The notes: generated from the letters alone by a model not told the origin. 64,000 nucleotides of DNA from Acorus gramineus (GCA_030737835.1 CM060847.1:24687384-24751383); one strand, 5' to 3'. Positions 1-11,825 are shown, counted from the stretch's first letter. Translations and numbers: made by a program.

Positions 1-3000
1 GGTTTGGTTGTTGTTGTTTGTTCCCCTCTCTCTCAAGCTCCCTTTGCATGGATTTCCCCTCCCTGATTTTCGGCTGAAGAGGAGGCTGAGGAGGCAAGAG
101 GTGGTGGTGGTGGTGGTGGCGGTTCAGGTGGTCGCGGGTGCGTCGAGGGACCCCGAACCTCCCCCTTTTGTTCCCCCTCCAAGGTAAGCTCCTCCCCTTC
201 TTTTCTTGATTTTAATGGCTAAAGGGGATGTTGGGGAGGTCATGCATGCTAGGTAGAGGTGTTAGGGTGTGTGTGAGGAGTTGGGAGGGGTTAAAATGGG
301 TTTAGGGCAAGGTGGGCGCGCGTTGGGGGCTGTCTGCGCGCGCGCAGGCGGGCGCTAGCAAGCGCGCGAACGCGCGCGAGTGCGCAGGTGCGCGCAGGAG
401 TGCGCGCGGACGCGCGCGGGTGCGGGCGCTAGCGGGGGTGCGCGCGGGAGTGCGCGCGAGCGCGCGCGGGTGTGTGCGCGCGAGGGAAGGGCGCCTCGGC
501 ATGTGCCTGGGCGCGGGCAGGGGACCGGTGCGCGCGCGTGCGTGCGTGCGCGTGCGTGCGCATGTTGGGGCGTGCGCGGGGTGCTGCGCGGGGGGCGCAG
601 TGCTCGGGGGGTGCGCAGGGCTGGACTCGCGGTGCGCGCACGTGCGCGCGAGCGTGCGCGTGCGTGCGGCAGCACGTCTGGGCGCGCGGGCAGGCGTGCG
701 GCAGTGCGCCAAGGGTGCTGGGGTGCGTGCGTGCGTGCGCATTCGTGCGTGCGCGTGCGGGGGGCCATGCGTGTGGCTGCCCAAGTGTTCGGGGAGGTGT
801 TGGGGCACTCGGACTCGCGTGCGTACGTGCGTGCTCGCATGCGTGCGAGCCCGTATGCATGCTTGTCCGAGTATTGGGTATTTCTAATGTTTTCTATGTG
901 TAAATTGTGTTGTTTCTCACCAGTTGGATGCCCCTACCTTGCAGATCTCGTCGGATGGGATGCGCGAGGTCCCGGGTCGTAAGGTGAGTGGTTTGATTCC
1001 AATCCCCCCCCCCTTTCTAGGGATGCGCTCGACCCGCGTAGACGCGCGTCGCGCATCGATGGGGGCCCCTAGCTAAATTATGTAGACACCTGTGCATGCA
1101 TGATTAATATGATATATCCATGCCACCTTAGACCTTGCATGCTAGGGATATACACCCATACATCATGTATAGAGGCCCGTACATGCCTGGACACCATGTC
1201 CTGTACTTAAGAGCCTTGATCTATGCATGCTTTGCTATGATGTATCCATGCCACCTTAGACTTTGTATGCTAGGGATATACACCCATACATCATGTATAG
1301 AGGCCCGTACATGCCTGGACACCATGTCCTGTACTTAAGAGCCTTGATCTATGCATGTTTTGATATGATGTATCCATGCCACCTTAGACTTAGTATGCTA
1401 GGGATATGCACCTTTATATCATGTATAGCGGCCTATGCATGTTTAGTCATCTTGTCCTTAATTGGAAAACCCCGGCTATGCATGTTCCCATTTAGTTTAA
1501 TTTATTTAAATCGAGATGGGATTTTGGGATTATATTGTTATTAGCATGTCTTAGAGAATATTATAACCTTGTGGTTATAATATATGGTTCCCCGCATCTT
1601 AGTTATGCGCCCTGGAGGAATTCTGAAGAATTCATGACATTAGTAGAGTTGCAATCGGTGTCGGCGGATCCAACTGGATCGTATCCGTGTGGGTAGGCTG
1701 TTTCTCTCCCCTTCATTGGATCCGTGTATAGACTCCTCAGCGTTAGACAGGCCGTCCTGACAGAGGGCTCCCATCAGTAGGTACCTCCTTATTTGGTTTC
1801 GGACTGTGCTGAATCGTGGGAGTAGACCAGGCGAGCTACGGAGTGGAGGAGGGACTATTAGTGGACCGAGGGTGATTAACAGCCTAATCAGTCCCAAAAG
1901 ACCATGTCATCAGCTTGAGGGTGAGGGTCAGGGTGTGGTGGGTCGGCGATGTAGCGACCCATTGGATTGTGTTGGTTGTTGTTATGCATGTGGGTGATAT
2001 CTCGCTGAGCGAGTATCGAGAGTGGTTGTTTTCCATTGGGTTTCGCTTTGCGAACATGGGATCGTTCTCCCCTTCGTTGGATCCGTGTAGTGACATCCCC
2101 GGCGTTAGACAGGCTATCCTGACAGAGGGCTCCCATTAGTAGGTACCTCCTGATGTGTTTCGGACAGTGCTGAATCGTGGGAGTATACCAGGTAAGCTAC
2201 GGAGCGGGGAGAGGCTACCGGTGGACCAGGGGTGTAGAGCAGTCTAAGTCTCTCCCAAAGTCCCAAGATGCCTCCTTTCAGGAGTGAGGGTGTGGATGAG
2301 GCGAAGACGCGTCGCCTCGTGACCCATTTGTTGTTCGACCGTTCCCATAGATGTTGGGTCCGGTCTCGTGATGGATGTTGAAGGACATCGATGGGCGATT
2401 ATCTAGATGTAGATGATCCAGTAGTGTTGAGTAGACCAGTAAATCCGGGTCTCTTCGACCGACGGCATGGTCTCTAGACCAGTAAATCCGGGTCTCTTCG
2501 ACCGACGGTATGGTCTCTCCCCATAAGTCCCAAAAGACTCCCTCCGGGAGTGAGGGTGGGGGTGAGGTTGGTCGCGCCGCCTGACCTAGTGATCATTGGG
2601 TTTCTACCCATGTTTTTACTTGAAAAAGGGAACTGATTATGTTTTGAACTGTAGAATGGTGATTGGTTGCCCGCCACTCACTGAGCTTGTAGCTCACCCC
2701 TCGCATACTGTTTCTTTTCAGGGGCAGTGTTGGGCGTGGAGCTGGAGCTTCCTGTGGCGCGGTCTTATGGGCGTGGAGCGTTCTGCCGGCGGGTGGCGTG
2801 TGCGAGGCTGTCAGCATTCCTAGAGTCTTTTATGCTTTGTAAATCGTGCATGTGGCACAGGTTGTATTTTTCTTTGGTCTAAACTTGGCTTCCACAGGAC
2901 ATTGATTGTGTATTCGAGTCTGTAACAATGTTTTTGATTTACAGACATTGTTATATATTATGCTTCCGCTTTTCAGTCAGTTATCTTTATCTTGCTTTGT

Positions 3001-3100
3001 CGCCTTGTGTATTGTTGTTGGTGTCCTTATTGATCTCAGGTATTGATAGCTGATATTATATTTTATTTTGCCACGTCTCGGGGATGCCTGGGGTGTGACA
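1..3100 (+). mobile_element. Partial LTR (3' part) of a Tekay/Del-type chromovirus
   Basis: The segment ends in the GTGACA terminus shared by the other LTRs of this family and aligns over its last kilobase with 5700-6164. The left end lies outside the window. It contains a splice-like cassette: donor GT at 184, acceptor AG at 943-944, a 39-nt mini-exon at 945-983, a second donor at 984, and a late acceptor at 2720-2721. The first 'intron' holds a GCGC-rich tract at about 312-860. The LTR stops exactly where the next LTR sequence resumes in mid-element at 3101, so it probably inserted into that LTR. The target duplication cannot be tested because the left end is missing. Confidence 0.75.
312..860. 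repeat. CpG-dense GCGCGC tract inside LTR
   Basis: Roughly 550 bp consist largely of alternating G and C with GTGCGC and GCGTGC runs. All six frames are open only because the composition has few stop codons, and the conceptual peptides are low-complexity Arg/Ala/Cys. Comparable tracts sit at the same LTR position at 8810-9390, 51640-52210 and 61530-62300. I regard it as intron-like LTR sequence, not as coding sequence. Confidence 0.85.
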
Positions 3101-6100
3101 GCTTGTGTGTGTGTGTGTTGTTGTTTCTTTCCCTTCTCCATCTCCAACCCTCTCATGCCTCCCCTCATGTTTTCCTCTGTTTTTCAGCCAAGAAGGGCTG
3201 GTCGAGAGGCTGAAGAGATGGTGGTAGTAGTGGTGGTGGTTGAGGTGGTCGTGGGTGTGTCGGTAACCCCGCATCTCCCCATTTCCCTCCCCCTGTTTCG
3301 GTAAGGCAGCTCACTGTCTCTTAAAGATCTCAGTGAATCTAGTATTTAGAGGCATATTTTTAGGATTATGTCTGCTTATGATATGATCATCTATGTGTCT
3401 AGTTGTTATATATGAAATTTGGGGTCATTATGACATCTTGGTGTAAGTTAGAAACAATTTTTCATGACCTATCCAGATTCGCGTAGGAATTGATCTGCTT
3501 CGGAAAATGATTTGTTTCGGGCTTGTAGAGGCAAAATTAGGTTCTAATGTCTTCATGGATTATGATCCCAGCATATCATAGAATGTGCATGATTTATTTC
3601 ATAATTTTTGGAAGTGTATTGGGTGCTGTGAAGACCAATTAGTAGGGCTGGTTGCAGCAGGTTTAGTAGTTTTGCTTGGTTGAGTGTCAAGGAGTTGGTT
3701 GCATGTGTCTTGGGTGATAATATGGAAGTATCAGGGGTTAGGGTCTTCATGAAGTAAGCTTATATGTGTGATAGGAGGTTCCATAATTTAATTATGGATC
3801 ATTGGTTGTGTTTTGCAGATCTCGTAGACCGGACGCGCGGTGATCCTGGTATCGGTGAGTGGTTCGATCCAATCCCCCCCCCCCCTCGAGATGCGCTCGA
3901 TGGGGCTCCCTAACTATACTACTTGTGTAGATAAGTAGTATGACCATGCTTAAGCTATAATATGTAGATATCTTGCATGCTAGGCTTATATACATGTATT
4001 GTATTCATGTATGAATGATTGTGTTGCATGAGCCCCTCTAGTATGGGCATGTATTTGTGTAATGTGTATGGATGTATAGAATATGGCATGCCTTAGGTAG
4101 TATTGTAATACTACTCCCACCATATTAATTGGAATATCGAACATGAATAAGTCTGGGTTAATAACGGGCACCTGCCTAATATTCCCTTGCAATAAGACTC
4201 GAGGGCGTGGTGTAGTTGTTGCACCCATGCTAATGGGGCAAAGCTATGACCAGCTTCATGAGATGATGATCTCCCCCGCCCTCTCCCTCTAAACGAACTG
4301 AGTAAGTAGATGCGATTTCCTATTAGACTTAGGTTCGTTTGGAATATTGGCATGCACCTGTTAGTGCGCGAGATCGCGCTTGCCCCTTTCTTTTAAGTTG
4401 GCGATATCCAACGGATGTTAGAGTATATTTTGTATGTTTATGTGATTAATGACTATGTATGCATGTTGTATGAATTATTATGATGTAAATCCATGTTAGG
4501 GAGTGTCCCTATAATTATTAGATGATTGTGCATATGGTTCATGCACATAGCTGATATAAAATTCTCCTGGATATATTTATATGCGCATGTTAAAAGCTGA
4601 TTATGCCTATCTGGAATAGGCGTGGGTATGACCCGCTGTCAGGTTGTACCTTATTAGTTAGAGCGCTAGCGATGTAATCGCCCCATGCATCCGAGCGATG
4701 CACTCGTTTGGAATTCAGGAGAATTCATTATCTTATCGGATTGTTAAGCCGGTAGTTGGGGCGTGACACCCCCCTTGTGTCCGAGCGACACAACGGTGTG
4801 GGAGTACAGTAGTATTCGATATCTCGATAAGTGATTATCGAGAGTAGTTGTTTTCCATTGGGTTCGCTTTGCGAACATGGAATGTTTACTCCCAATGTCG
4901 TCCGTGTTGAAGAGGGCCGGGTTGTAGCTGTCCTGACAGAGGGCTCCCATCCGTAGGTACCACCGATGCGTTCGGGAGCGTACTGATCGTGGGAGTGTAC
5001 CAGGTAGAGGCTACCCGGGAGAGGGCTAACGAATGATATTGCGAGTGTGGAATCGTTCTCCCCTTCGTTGGATCCGATGTAGGAACTCCCCGGCGTTGGA
5101 AAAGCTGTCCTGACAGAGGGCTCCCATCCGTAGGTACCACCGATGTGTTCGAAAGCGTACTGATCGTGGGAGTATACCAGGTAGAGGCTACGTGGGAAAA
5201 GGGCTACCGGTGGACCAAGGGTGTAGAGCAGTCTAAGTCTCTTCCAAAAGTCCCAAGAGTCTCCCTCCGGGAGTGAGGGTGAGGATGAGGTGAAGACACG
5301 TCGTCTCGTGACCCATTCGTTGTTCGTCCGTTCTCATAGTTGTTGGGTCCGGTCTCGTATCGATGTTTAAAGACATCGTTGGGCAGTTATCTCGATGTAG
5401 ATGATCCAGTAGTGTTGCATAGACCAGTAATCCCGGGTCTCCTCGACCAACGGTATGGTCTCTCCCCAAAAGTCCCAAGAGTTTCCCTTTGGGAGTGTGG
5501 GTGAGGGTGAAGTTGATGATCCAATAGTGTTGCGTAGACCAGTAATCTCGGGTCTCCTCGACCAACGGTATGGTCTCTCCCCAAAAGTCCCAAGAGTCTC
5601 CCTCCGGGAGTGAGGGTGTGGGTGAGGTTGGTCGCGCCATCGCGTGACCCTGTTATCCATGGGTTTCCACCCATGTTTACCTGGAAAGGAAATTGTTTAT
5701 GTATTGAACTATTGTATGGTGATTGGTTTCCAGCCACTCACTGAGCTTGTAGCTCACCCCTCGCATACTGTTTCTTTTCAGGGGCAGTGTTGGGCGTGGA
5801 GCTGGAGCTTTCCTGTGGCGTTGTCTTATGGGCGTGGAGCGTTCTTCCGGCGGGTGGCGAGTGCGAGGCTGTCAGCAGTCCTAGAGTCATTGTATGTATT
5901 GTAAATCGTGCATGTGGCACAGGTTGTATTTTCTTTGGTCTAGACTTGGCTCTCACAGGACAGTGATTGTGTATTCGAGTCTGTAATAATGTTTTTGGTT
6001 TACAGACATTGTTTATATATTATGGTTCCGCTTTTCAGTCAGTTATCATTATCCTTGCTTTGCCACATTGTGTGTTGTTGTTGGAGTCTTTATTGACCTC

Positions 6101-6164
6101 AGGTATTGATGGCTGATATTTTATTATTGCCACGTCTCGGGGACGGCCGCCCTGGGGCGTGATA
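3101..6164 (+). mobile_element. 5' LTR of element A, truncated on the left
   Basis: This segment aligns almost base for base with 12441-15531, the 3' LTR of the same element. It ends at 6164 (GTGATA, the family terminus GTGACA with one change) and a PBS follows at once. The first ~600 bp of the LTR are missing at the junction with the LTR ending at 3100. Splice-like cassette: donor 3301, acceptor 3817-3818, 36-nt mini-exon 3819-3854, donor 3855, late acceptor 5780-5781. Unlike some relatives, its first intron is not GC-rich. Two local tandem duplications are visible: a ~177-bp unit at about 4930-5200 and a ~115-bp unit at 5400-5633. Confidence 0.85.
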
Positions 6165-6169
6165 AAAGT

Positions 6170-6182
6170 TGGTATCAGAGCC
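6170..6182 (+). other. Primer-binding site of element A (tRNA-iMet)
   Basis: TGGTATCAGAGCC lies five bases after the 5' LTR end. It is the standard plant PBS complementary to the 3' end of initiator methionine tRNA. The same motif follows the element B LTR at 53582. Confidence 0.9.
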
Positions 6183-6279
6183 TGGTCCTGTCAGAGCCTA
6201 AGTCTAGTCATATAGATGATGAGTCGTAGGATTGTCATCCGAGTACTCTTGTTTCAGAAGTTATCTTAGGTTGCTGACA

Positions 6280-8022
6280 TGCCTCCTCGCATCCGTTGAC
6301 GTGGATGTGACCCCCCTAGACCCACCCTTAAGTTGTCGAGTGGTTAGGCTCAATTGTTGGATCATTTGTTGTGGGATTAAGGCTTGGGTAGGAGATTCCA
6401 GCCCGGTAGTATGATAGTGATGAAGTGGTCACAATTTCTAAGGTATGTATTGCGTCTCAATAATGGAGCTCTTTCCCGTGCATCGGTATTGCTGGTAACC
6501 ATTGAGTTCGCGTGCGGTGCCAGTTTCAAGTGTTGAGGATGTGGCGTATTGCTCATTAAGGGATGATGTCTTCTTCCAACCTTCCTACTCAGGATTAAGG
6601 GGCCTTGCGGGGTCATCGTTGAGACCCGGGCTAGGGTACTCCGTGTTCCTTGTTTGGTTGTCGGGATATCCTATATCGGTCCCTCATAGTAACCTTCTAA
6701 GGTTCTTTTCCCAGTCAAAGAATACCTTTGAAGCATCAAAATGATGATGGATTTTTCCTCTCACTTGGAAGGTGCTGTAGCGAGTGGTGATGCATACGAT
6801 CAAGATTGGGTGCATCCTATTGCAGCTTGGTGGGCGATTGCTTGTGGACTGGGTTCCATAGTGGCATCTAGAGTCGCTTTGATATATCATTGTGCGTTGT
6901 AGCTGCCCGGTTGAGGCCAGAGCCCTGTGAGGTGCTCCCAGATACTATGCTTGTTGGTGCGCCCATATGGCAGAGATAGTGGGCTTGGGAGGCTATCAGG
7001 TATAGGCCACACCGGGAGAGTGCTACTGGATTATGTCAAGAGCGTGGACGCCTTGTGATGAATCTGCCCATGGAGTGCAGGATGCTGGAGTTCCAATGGT
7101 TATAGATGAGCGACCTATCTCTGGCGGCATGTGAAGCACAGTTGTGGATATTGTCGTGTTTGCCTCACATTGGTCACAAATGAGGAGACGTGATGCTAAC
7201 GTTCGTGACGGGACTCAATCGCCTTATCAGATAGATGACGTCGCATAGGCATTGTCGAGGTTCGACGACCCCCCCTTATTGCGTGTCTTGCTGATTAAGT
7301 GCGGTTGAACGACTTACCAAGCGTGTAAGTGTCATCATGAGCGCCAGCCATGCTCAAGGAGCAGAATCTGGACTTAATTGTTCGAGGTGTTGTTTTGATC
7401 TTTCCGTGAGGATTGAAGATCAGGTACCCCCCTTGCTATGAATTGATGATCTATTTGACCAGCTCTGGGAGCGAGTGTCTTCTGTTAGATCAATCTTCAC
7501 ACAAGGGTACCACAAGTTGGAGATCCAGGAGTTGGACATCCTGTAGATGGCCTTTCGTGACCGTTTCGGGCACTACGAGTTTTAAGTACTGCTGTCGGGG
7601 TTGACGAATGTGCCGGATGCCTTCATGGATCTCAAAAGTTTTATTGGGCTTCCATGGACTACTTTGAGGTAGTCTTCATAGAGATTGCTAGTAGTGCGAT
7701 GAAAAGGTGATGTGGGTGACCTTGTTTCCCTAGGTTGGCATGCCCTCAGGCAAAGTTCAAGAATCATCATTGCGTTGGAAAGCGTCAGTCCATGGAGATT
7801 CCTCAGTGGACGTGGGAGTGGGTTATCAGGGATTGTCGCGGACTTGCTAATGTCATGTTCGGGTCACGACGCCGTCTAGGTGATCATTGACCGACTGACT
7901 AAGTCCGCGCTTCCTTCCCTATCCGACTGATTGAGTCTCTGGACGCCTTGACGTGAGTTTTCAACTTCACAATTGTTCGTCTTCATGGCACTCTGGTCGG
8001 CGCTATTTTCGGTTGAGACGCG
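6280..8022 (+). pseudogene. Decayed gag-pol interior of element A, first part
   Basis: At 6280 the sequence ATGCCTCCTCGCA matches the gag start of element B (53696), but frame is lost at once. At about 7400-7630 broken frames give reverse transcriptase motifs: a DDLFDQL block, a GYHKLEI block and an FGHYEF block. At about 7780-8017 integrase core sequence equivalent to 55800-56030 is present with stops. Protease, most of reverse transcriptase and RNase H are missing. The interior, excluding the nested LTR, is only ~2.7 kb. A copy of a ~117-bp module also found in LTRs lies at 6597-6713. Confidence 0.75.
8018..8022 (+). repeat. Target-site duplication (left) of solo LTR
   Basis: ACGCG directly precedes the TG start of the solo LTR. 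The same five bases follow its CA end at 10938-10942. Confidence 0.9.
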
Positions 8023-8286
8023 TGTTATATATGTGTCACTTTTTGGCCTATTGGCAACCATTGGAGCATTTTTAGCAGTTTTAAAATTTTTGTGTTTTTC
8101 GATCGGAACCGCATAATTTCAGACTGTTAGCTATTGTCTGAGTTAGAGGACTCTGATTGAAAATCTAACTGCATATTATGTGTCCTGGTGCCGTTTTAAG
8201 CCACTCATGAAAATTTCATCGAATTCCGGCATCGTTTCCAAAAATTTCACAGTTCCGGGGCGTATCCGGGTTTTTAAGTCGCACAC

Positions 8287-8296
8287 TATATAAAAG
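8287..8296 (+). promoter_or_regulatory. TATA box of the solo LTR
   Basis: TATATAAAAG sits ~265 bp into the LTR, where a plant LTR core promoter is expected. Transcription would start near 8320, giving a short U3 and a very long R/U5. In element B the corresponding place has a weaker TTAAATAAAA at about 51159. Confidence 0.6.
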
Positions 8297-8809
8297 GAAT
8301 AAAAAATATCTAATCACACTATTCATCATCCCTACGACTTGCTTTTCTCTCTCCCCTCTCTCTTTTTCTCACTTTCAAGCCTCCTAGACCCCTCAAACCA
8401 AGAAACCTAAAGCACGGGAAGTGTAGAACGGGTCCCGATCTACGCTCCGGTGTCTTCAAATCCGAGTTCCGACGATCCTAGCCTCCCCGACCTCCCCTTT
8501 TCGTCCTCTGATTTGGCCCATTTCGAAGGCCAAGCTAGATCGGGGCGTGAGAAGGCCGTTGTGAAGGGTTTCGGTGCGTGGAGAGCACCCGGTCACCTCT
8601 TCCTCCCCTTGGTAAGCTTCTTTTCCCCGTTTTTCTTGTCTAGATGATTGCTAGGGGGGGTTTTGTGTTTGGGAGGTGGTCGACGGCAGTGGGGGTCGTC
8701 GAAGGGTGGTCGGAGGCGGTTGGAGGTGGTCGGCGGCAGTGGGAGGGGTGGTTGGAGGTGCTCGGCAGGCAGGGGCACTGTCCCGGGCAGCAGGCAGCGG
8801 CGGCAGCAG

Positions 8810-9390
8810 CCCAGGCCGCGCGTAGGCTGGGCGCGTGCGCGCGCGGGCGTGCGTGCGCGCGGCATGCGCGCGGGTGTGCGCGGTCTGGGGCTGGCAGTGC
8901 TGGTCGTGCTGGGTATGCTGGAGGGGCTGGCAGTGCTGGCGAGTGGGCTGGTGGCCTCGGGTAGCCCAGGCGCAGGAGCTGGCGGGGCGCGCGCGGGCGT
9001 GCGCTCGGGAAGAGCTGGAGGCCAGCTAGGGAGCTGCGCGCGAGGTGCTGGTCGCGCTGGTCTGCGCGCGAGGTGCTGGTCGCGCTGGACTGGGCACGAG
9101 GAGCTGGTCGCGCGGGGTGCTAGTCGTGCGGACAGTGGCGGTGCGTGCGCGAGGTGCAGGCGGACAGTGGGGGGCCGTGCGGGGTGCTCGCGGGGCGGCG
9201 CGAGGTGTTTGGAGCGCTTGGGCTACTGCTGCGGGGCGCAGTGGATGCGCGGAGCCCCGGGGGCGGTGCGGTGGCGTGTCCAGGCGGCGGGCAGAGGGTC
9301 CGGCGGAGCACGGGATGTGCGGGCTGAAGCGCGGCGGTGCACCCGGGCGGTCGGGGGCCGTGCGGGTGGTTGCCGAGGGTGTTGGGTGTT
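8810..9390. repeat. CpG-dense tract in the solo LTR
   Basis: This is a second GCGCGC-rich tract, lying between the donor at 8612 and the acceptor at 9470. Open frames of up to 260 codons run through it on both strands, but their products are low-complexity and are not conserved with the tracts in other LTR copies. Confidence 0.8.
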
Positions 9391-10942
9391 TGTTGTGGGT
9401 TTTGGGTATTTATTGTGTATTATTGGATAGTGGTGGATTTATTCTAACCAGTTAATAACTTGTCTTGCAGATCCCGATGGACGGTCGCGCGTCGACCCGA
9501 TTTCCGGTGAGTGGGACAACCCAACCCAGCGTGGGAGGCGCTACATGCTTTGGGCGTGTACCGTCCTCCCCTGGGGCTTATAGTTAGTATTAACTGCTTG
9601 TTGTAATCCATGTATGCATGATGTGTGTGTAGAATTGCATGCCACCCTAGATTTTGTGATAGGGACTTGCACCCTTAGGTTTGTGCATGAGCCGTACATC
9701 CTGTCACCTCGCTATCATGCTAGGAAAGCCTGACCTGTGCATGCGTCCTATTAGTTTGGTTTATTTAATTAAATGCGAACTGTAATAATAGATATCATGT
9801 TTAGGGAAAATAAGGGGGGCCTTGCGAGGTTAACATTGAGACCCGGGTTAGGGCACTATGTGTTCCTCGTTTGGTTGTCGGATGTCCTGCATCGGGACCT
9901 CAGGTTATCCTCCCAAGGTCTCTTTTTCCCATATTGGTCTTATTTATTTCCCCGCATCCTGGTTATGCGCGCTGGAGGAATTCTGAGGAATTCGAGACAT
10001 TAGAGTCGTAGAGATGTGCTGTCAGCGGATCCGAGTGGATCATATGCGATGGATAGGCTGTTATGTTCCCCTCGTCGGATCCGTGTAGAGACTACCTCGG
10101 CGTTAGACAGGTTGTCCCGTGCAGGGGCTCCCACTAGTAGGCGCCTCCTGATTTGGTGAAGGACTGTGCTGAACATGGGAGTGGCCAAACAACCACGGAG
10201 TGAGGAGAGACTATCGGTGGACCAAGGGTAACCAACAGCCTAGTCCGTCCCAAAAGCCTAGGTCACCTGTTGAGAGGTGAGGGTGAGGGTATGGTGGGCC
10301 GGCAATGCGACGACCCACAGGATTATGTATGGATGATTATCTACCCACTAAGTCCCAATATCCTAGGTCACCTGTGGAGGGTGAGGGTGAGGGTGAGGGT
10401 ATGGGGTTCGGCGATGAACGAACCCCCGGATTGTGATGCTATGCCACTTGTGGCTTATGAATTGCTTAAATGTGGTTAATATGAACCGTATGCATGGGTT
10501 GTGCTATTCACTGAGCGTGTGGCTCACCCCTCGCATATTGTCTTTTCAGTGATCCCTGAGGGAGGAGCTTCCCGAGCGACTACACCGGCAGAGGGTAGCG
10601 CCGCGTCCCACGAGTTTTGAGGCCATCAGCACCCTTCTTTCTGTTGTACGTATATGTTCTGTGCTTGGGCACTTAGTTGGATTATGTTGGGACTTTATTT
10701 GTGTATATATGGGCATGTTGGCTCTCACAGGACTTATGATTATGTATCGGGTCTGTAGTATGTTTTGACTACAGACTCAGTCTTTTAGCTTCCGCATTTG
10801 GTGTATATATTATGTCAGCCCTGCTTTTACCTGTGTTGTCATATTATTTGTTGTTTGTGGTATATTATTGAACTCTTGTTACTGATATCATATATACACT
10901 TGCCGCGTTCCGGGGACGGCCGCCCTGGGGCGTGACAACGCG

Positions 10943-11761
10943 AGGGTTACTTTGAGGTTGTGGTGCAGCCTTGGCAGGCTTTGGCGCGAGCCTCCATTTA
11001 AGTATAGCGTTTCATCGCCGATGGACAGCCAGACAAAGAGGACGATTCAGACCTTGGAGGACATGCTAAGTGCCTGCATGCTCGATGATGAGGGCAGTTG
11101 GGTGAGGCATCACCCATTTGTTGGGGTATGCCTGCAAGACGACTGCCATTCGAGCATCCTGATGGTACTGTGAAAGGCACTCTACAGGCGCAGTTTTATA
11201 CCTCCCTTGTGTTGGGATAGTTGGGGAGCGCCATTGGAGGGACCACAAATTATTTATTTGACCTTGCAGTGGCCAGGTTGGTTCATGTGTGCATCCACAC
11301 CTCCCAGAACCGACAAAAGGGCTACGCAGGTCATCGTCGCCAGGATGCTTACCTTTGGGTTTGGCGACCAAGTTTTCATGAAGGTGTCCCAGTTTAAGGG
11401 CATCCTATGTTTCGACGTTTCGGGGCAAGCTGAGTTGGCTCTTTAATGGAACTGTTTCTCGTCATTGAGTGGATTGGGGAGGTGGCTTGTCATGTAGCCT
11501 TCCCCCACAGCTGGCTCATGCCCACGACGTCGTCCTTGTCTCATGGCCGAGGCGTTATGTCCAAGATCCTGCTCATGTCACTCCGTTCGACCGTCTCATC
11601 CTTGAGCTGGATTGGTCGTTCGTGGAGCAGTGGATCGAGGTCAATGACCAACATGAGAAGCGGCTCCACGCTAAGACCGTTCTTTTGATTAGAGTGTGTC
11701 GGTAGCGGCAGAATGGTGCATGGACCACTTGGGAGCAAAAGGTCTATGCGAGATACTTGCT
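10943..11761 (+). pseudogene. Integrase and chromodomain relic of element A, second part
   Basis: This resumes the integrase exactly where the solo LTR interrupted it and aligns with 56050-56870 of element B. Recognisable pieces are the IQTLEDML helix at about 11046, the stretch corresponding to LPPQLAHAHDV at about 11505, and the chromodomain-like tail near 11600-11740. Frameshifts and stops break it throughout, so it cannot encode a working integrase. Confidence 0.8.
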
Positions 11762-11812
11762 ATATGCGGTTTTCCCTTTGGGTTTCCTTAAATTTTGAGG
11801 ACTAAATTTCCT

Positions 11813-11825
11813 AAGGGGGGAAGAA
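11813..11825 (+). other. Polypurine tract of element A
   Basis: AAGGGGGGAAGAA directly precedes the TG of the 3' LTR. It is identical to the tract before the 3' LTR of element B (56918-56930). Confidence 0.85.

Larger units (their letters stand above)
8023..10937 (+). mobile_element. Complete solo LTR nested in the element A integrase
   Basis: The segment starts TGTTATATATG, ends GGGCGTGACA and is flanked by ACGCG on both sides. Removing it and one ACGCG copy rejoins integrase sequence that aligns with 56015-56070 of element B. No PBS or PPT adjoins it, so it is a solo LTR. Visible parts are a TATA box at 8287, donor 8612, a GC-rich tract at about 8810-9390, acceptor 9469-9470, a 36-nt mini-exon 9471-9506, donor 9507, a G-rich direct repeat near 10378 and late acceptor 10548-10549. 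The 2915-bp length agrees with the 5' LTR of element B (2857 bp). Confidence 0.93.

Noticed and set aside
312..982. Overlapping open frames of 140-200 codons on both strands
   Set aside because: They run through the GCGCGC tract, where stop codons are rare by composition. The products are low-complexity and differ between LTR copies.
8648..9430. 260-codon frame in the solo LTR
   Set aside because: It has the same compositional cause and the region is intron-like between conserved splice signals. No frame is conserved with the other GC tracts.
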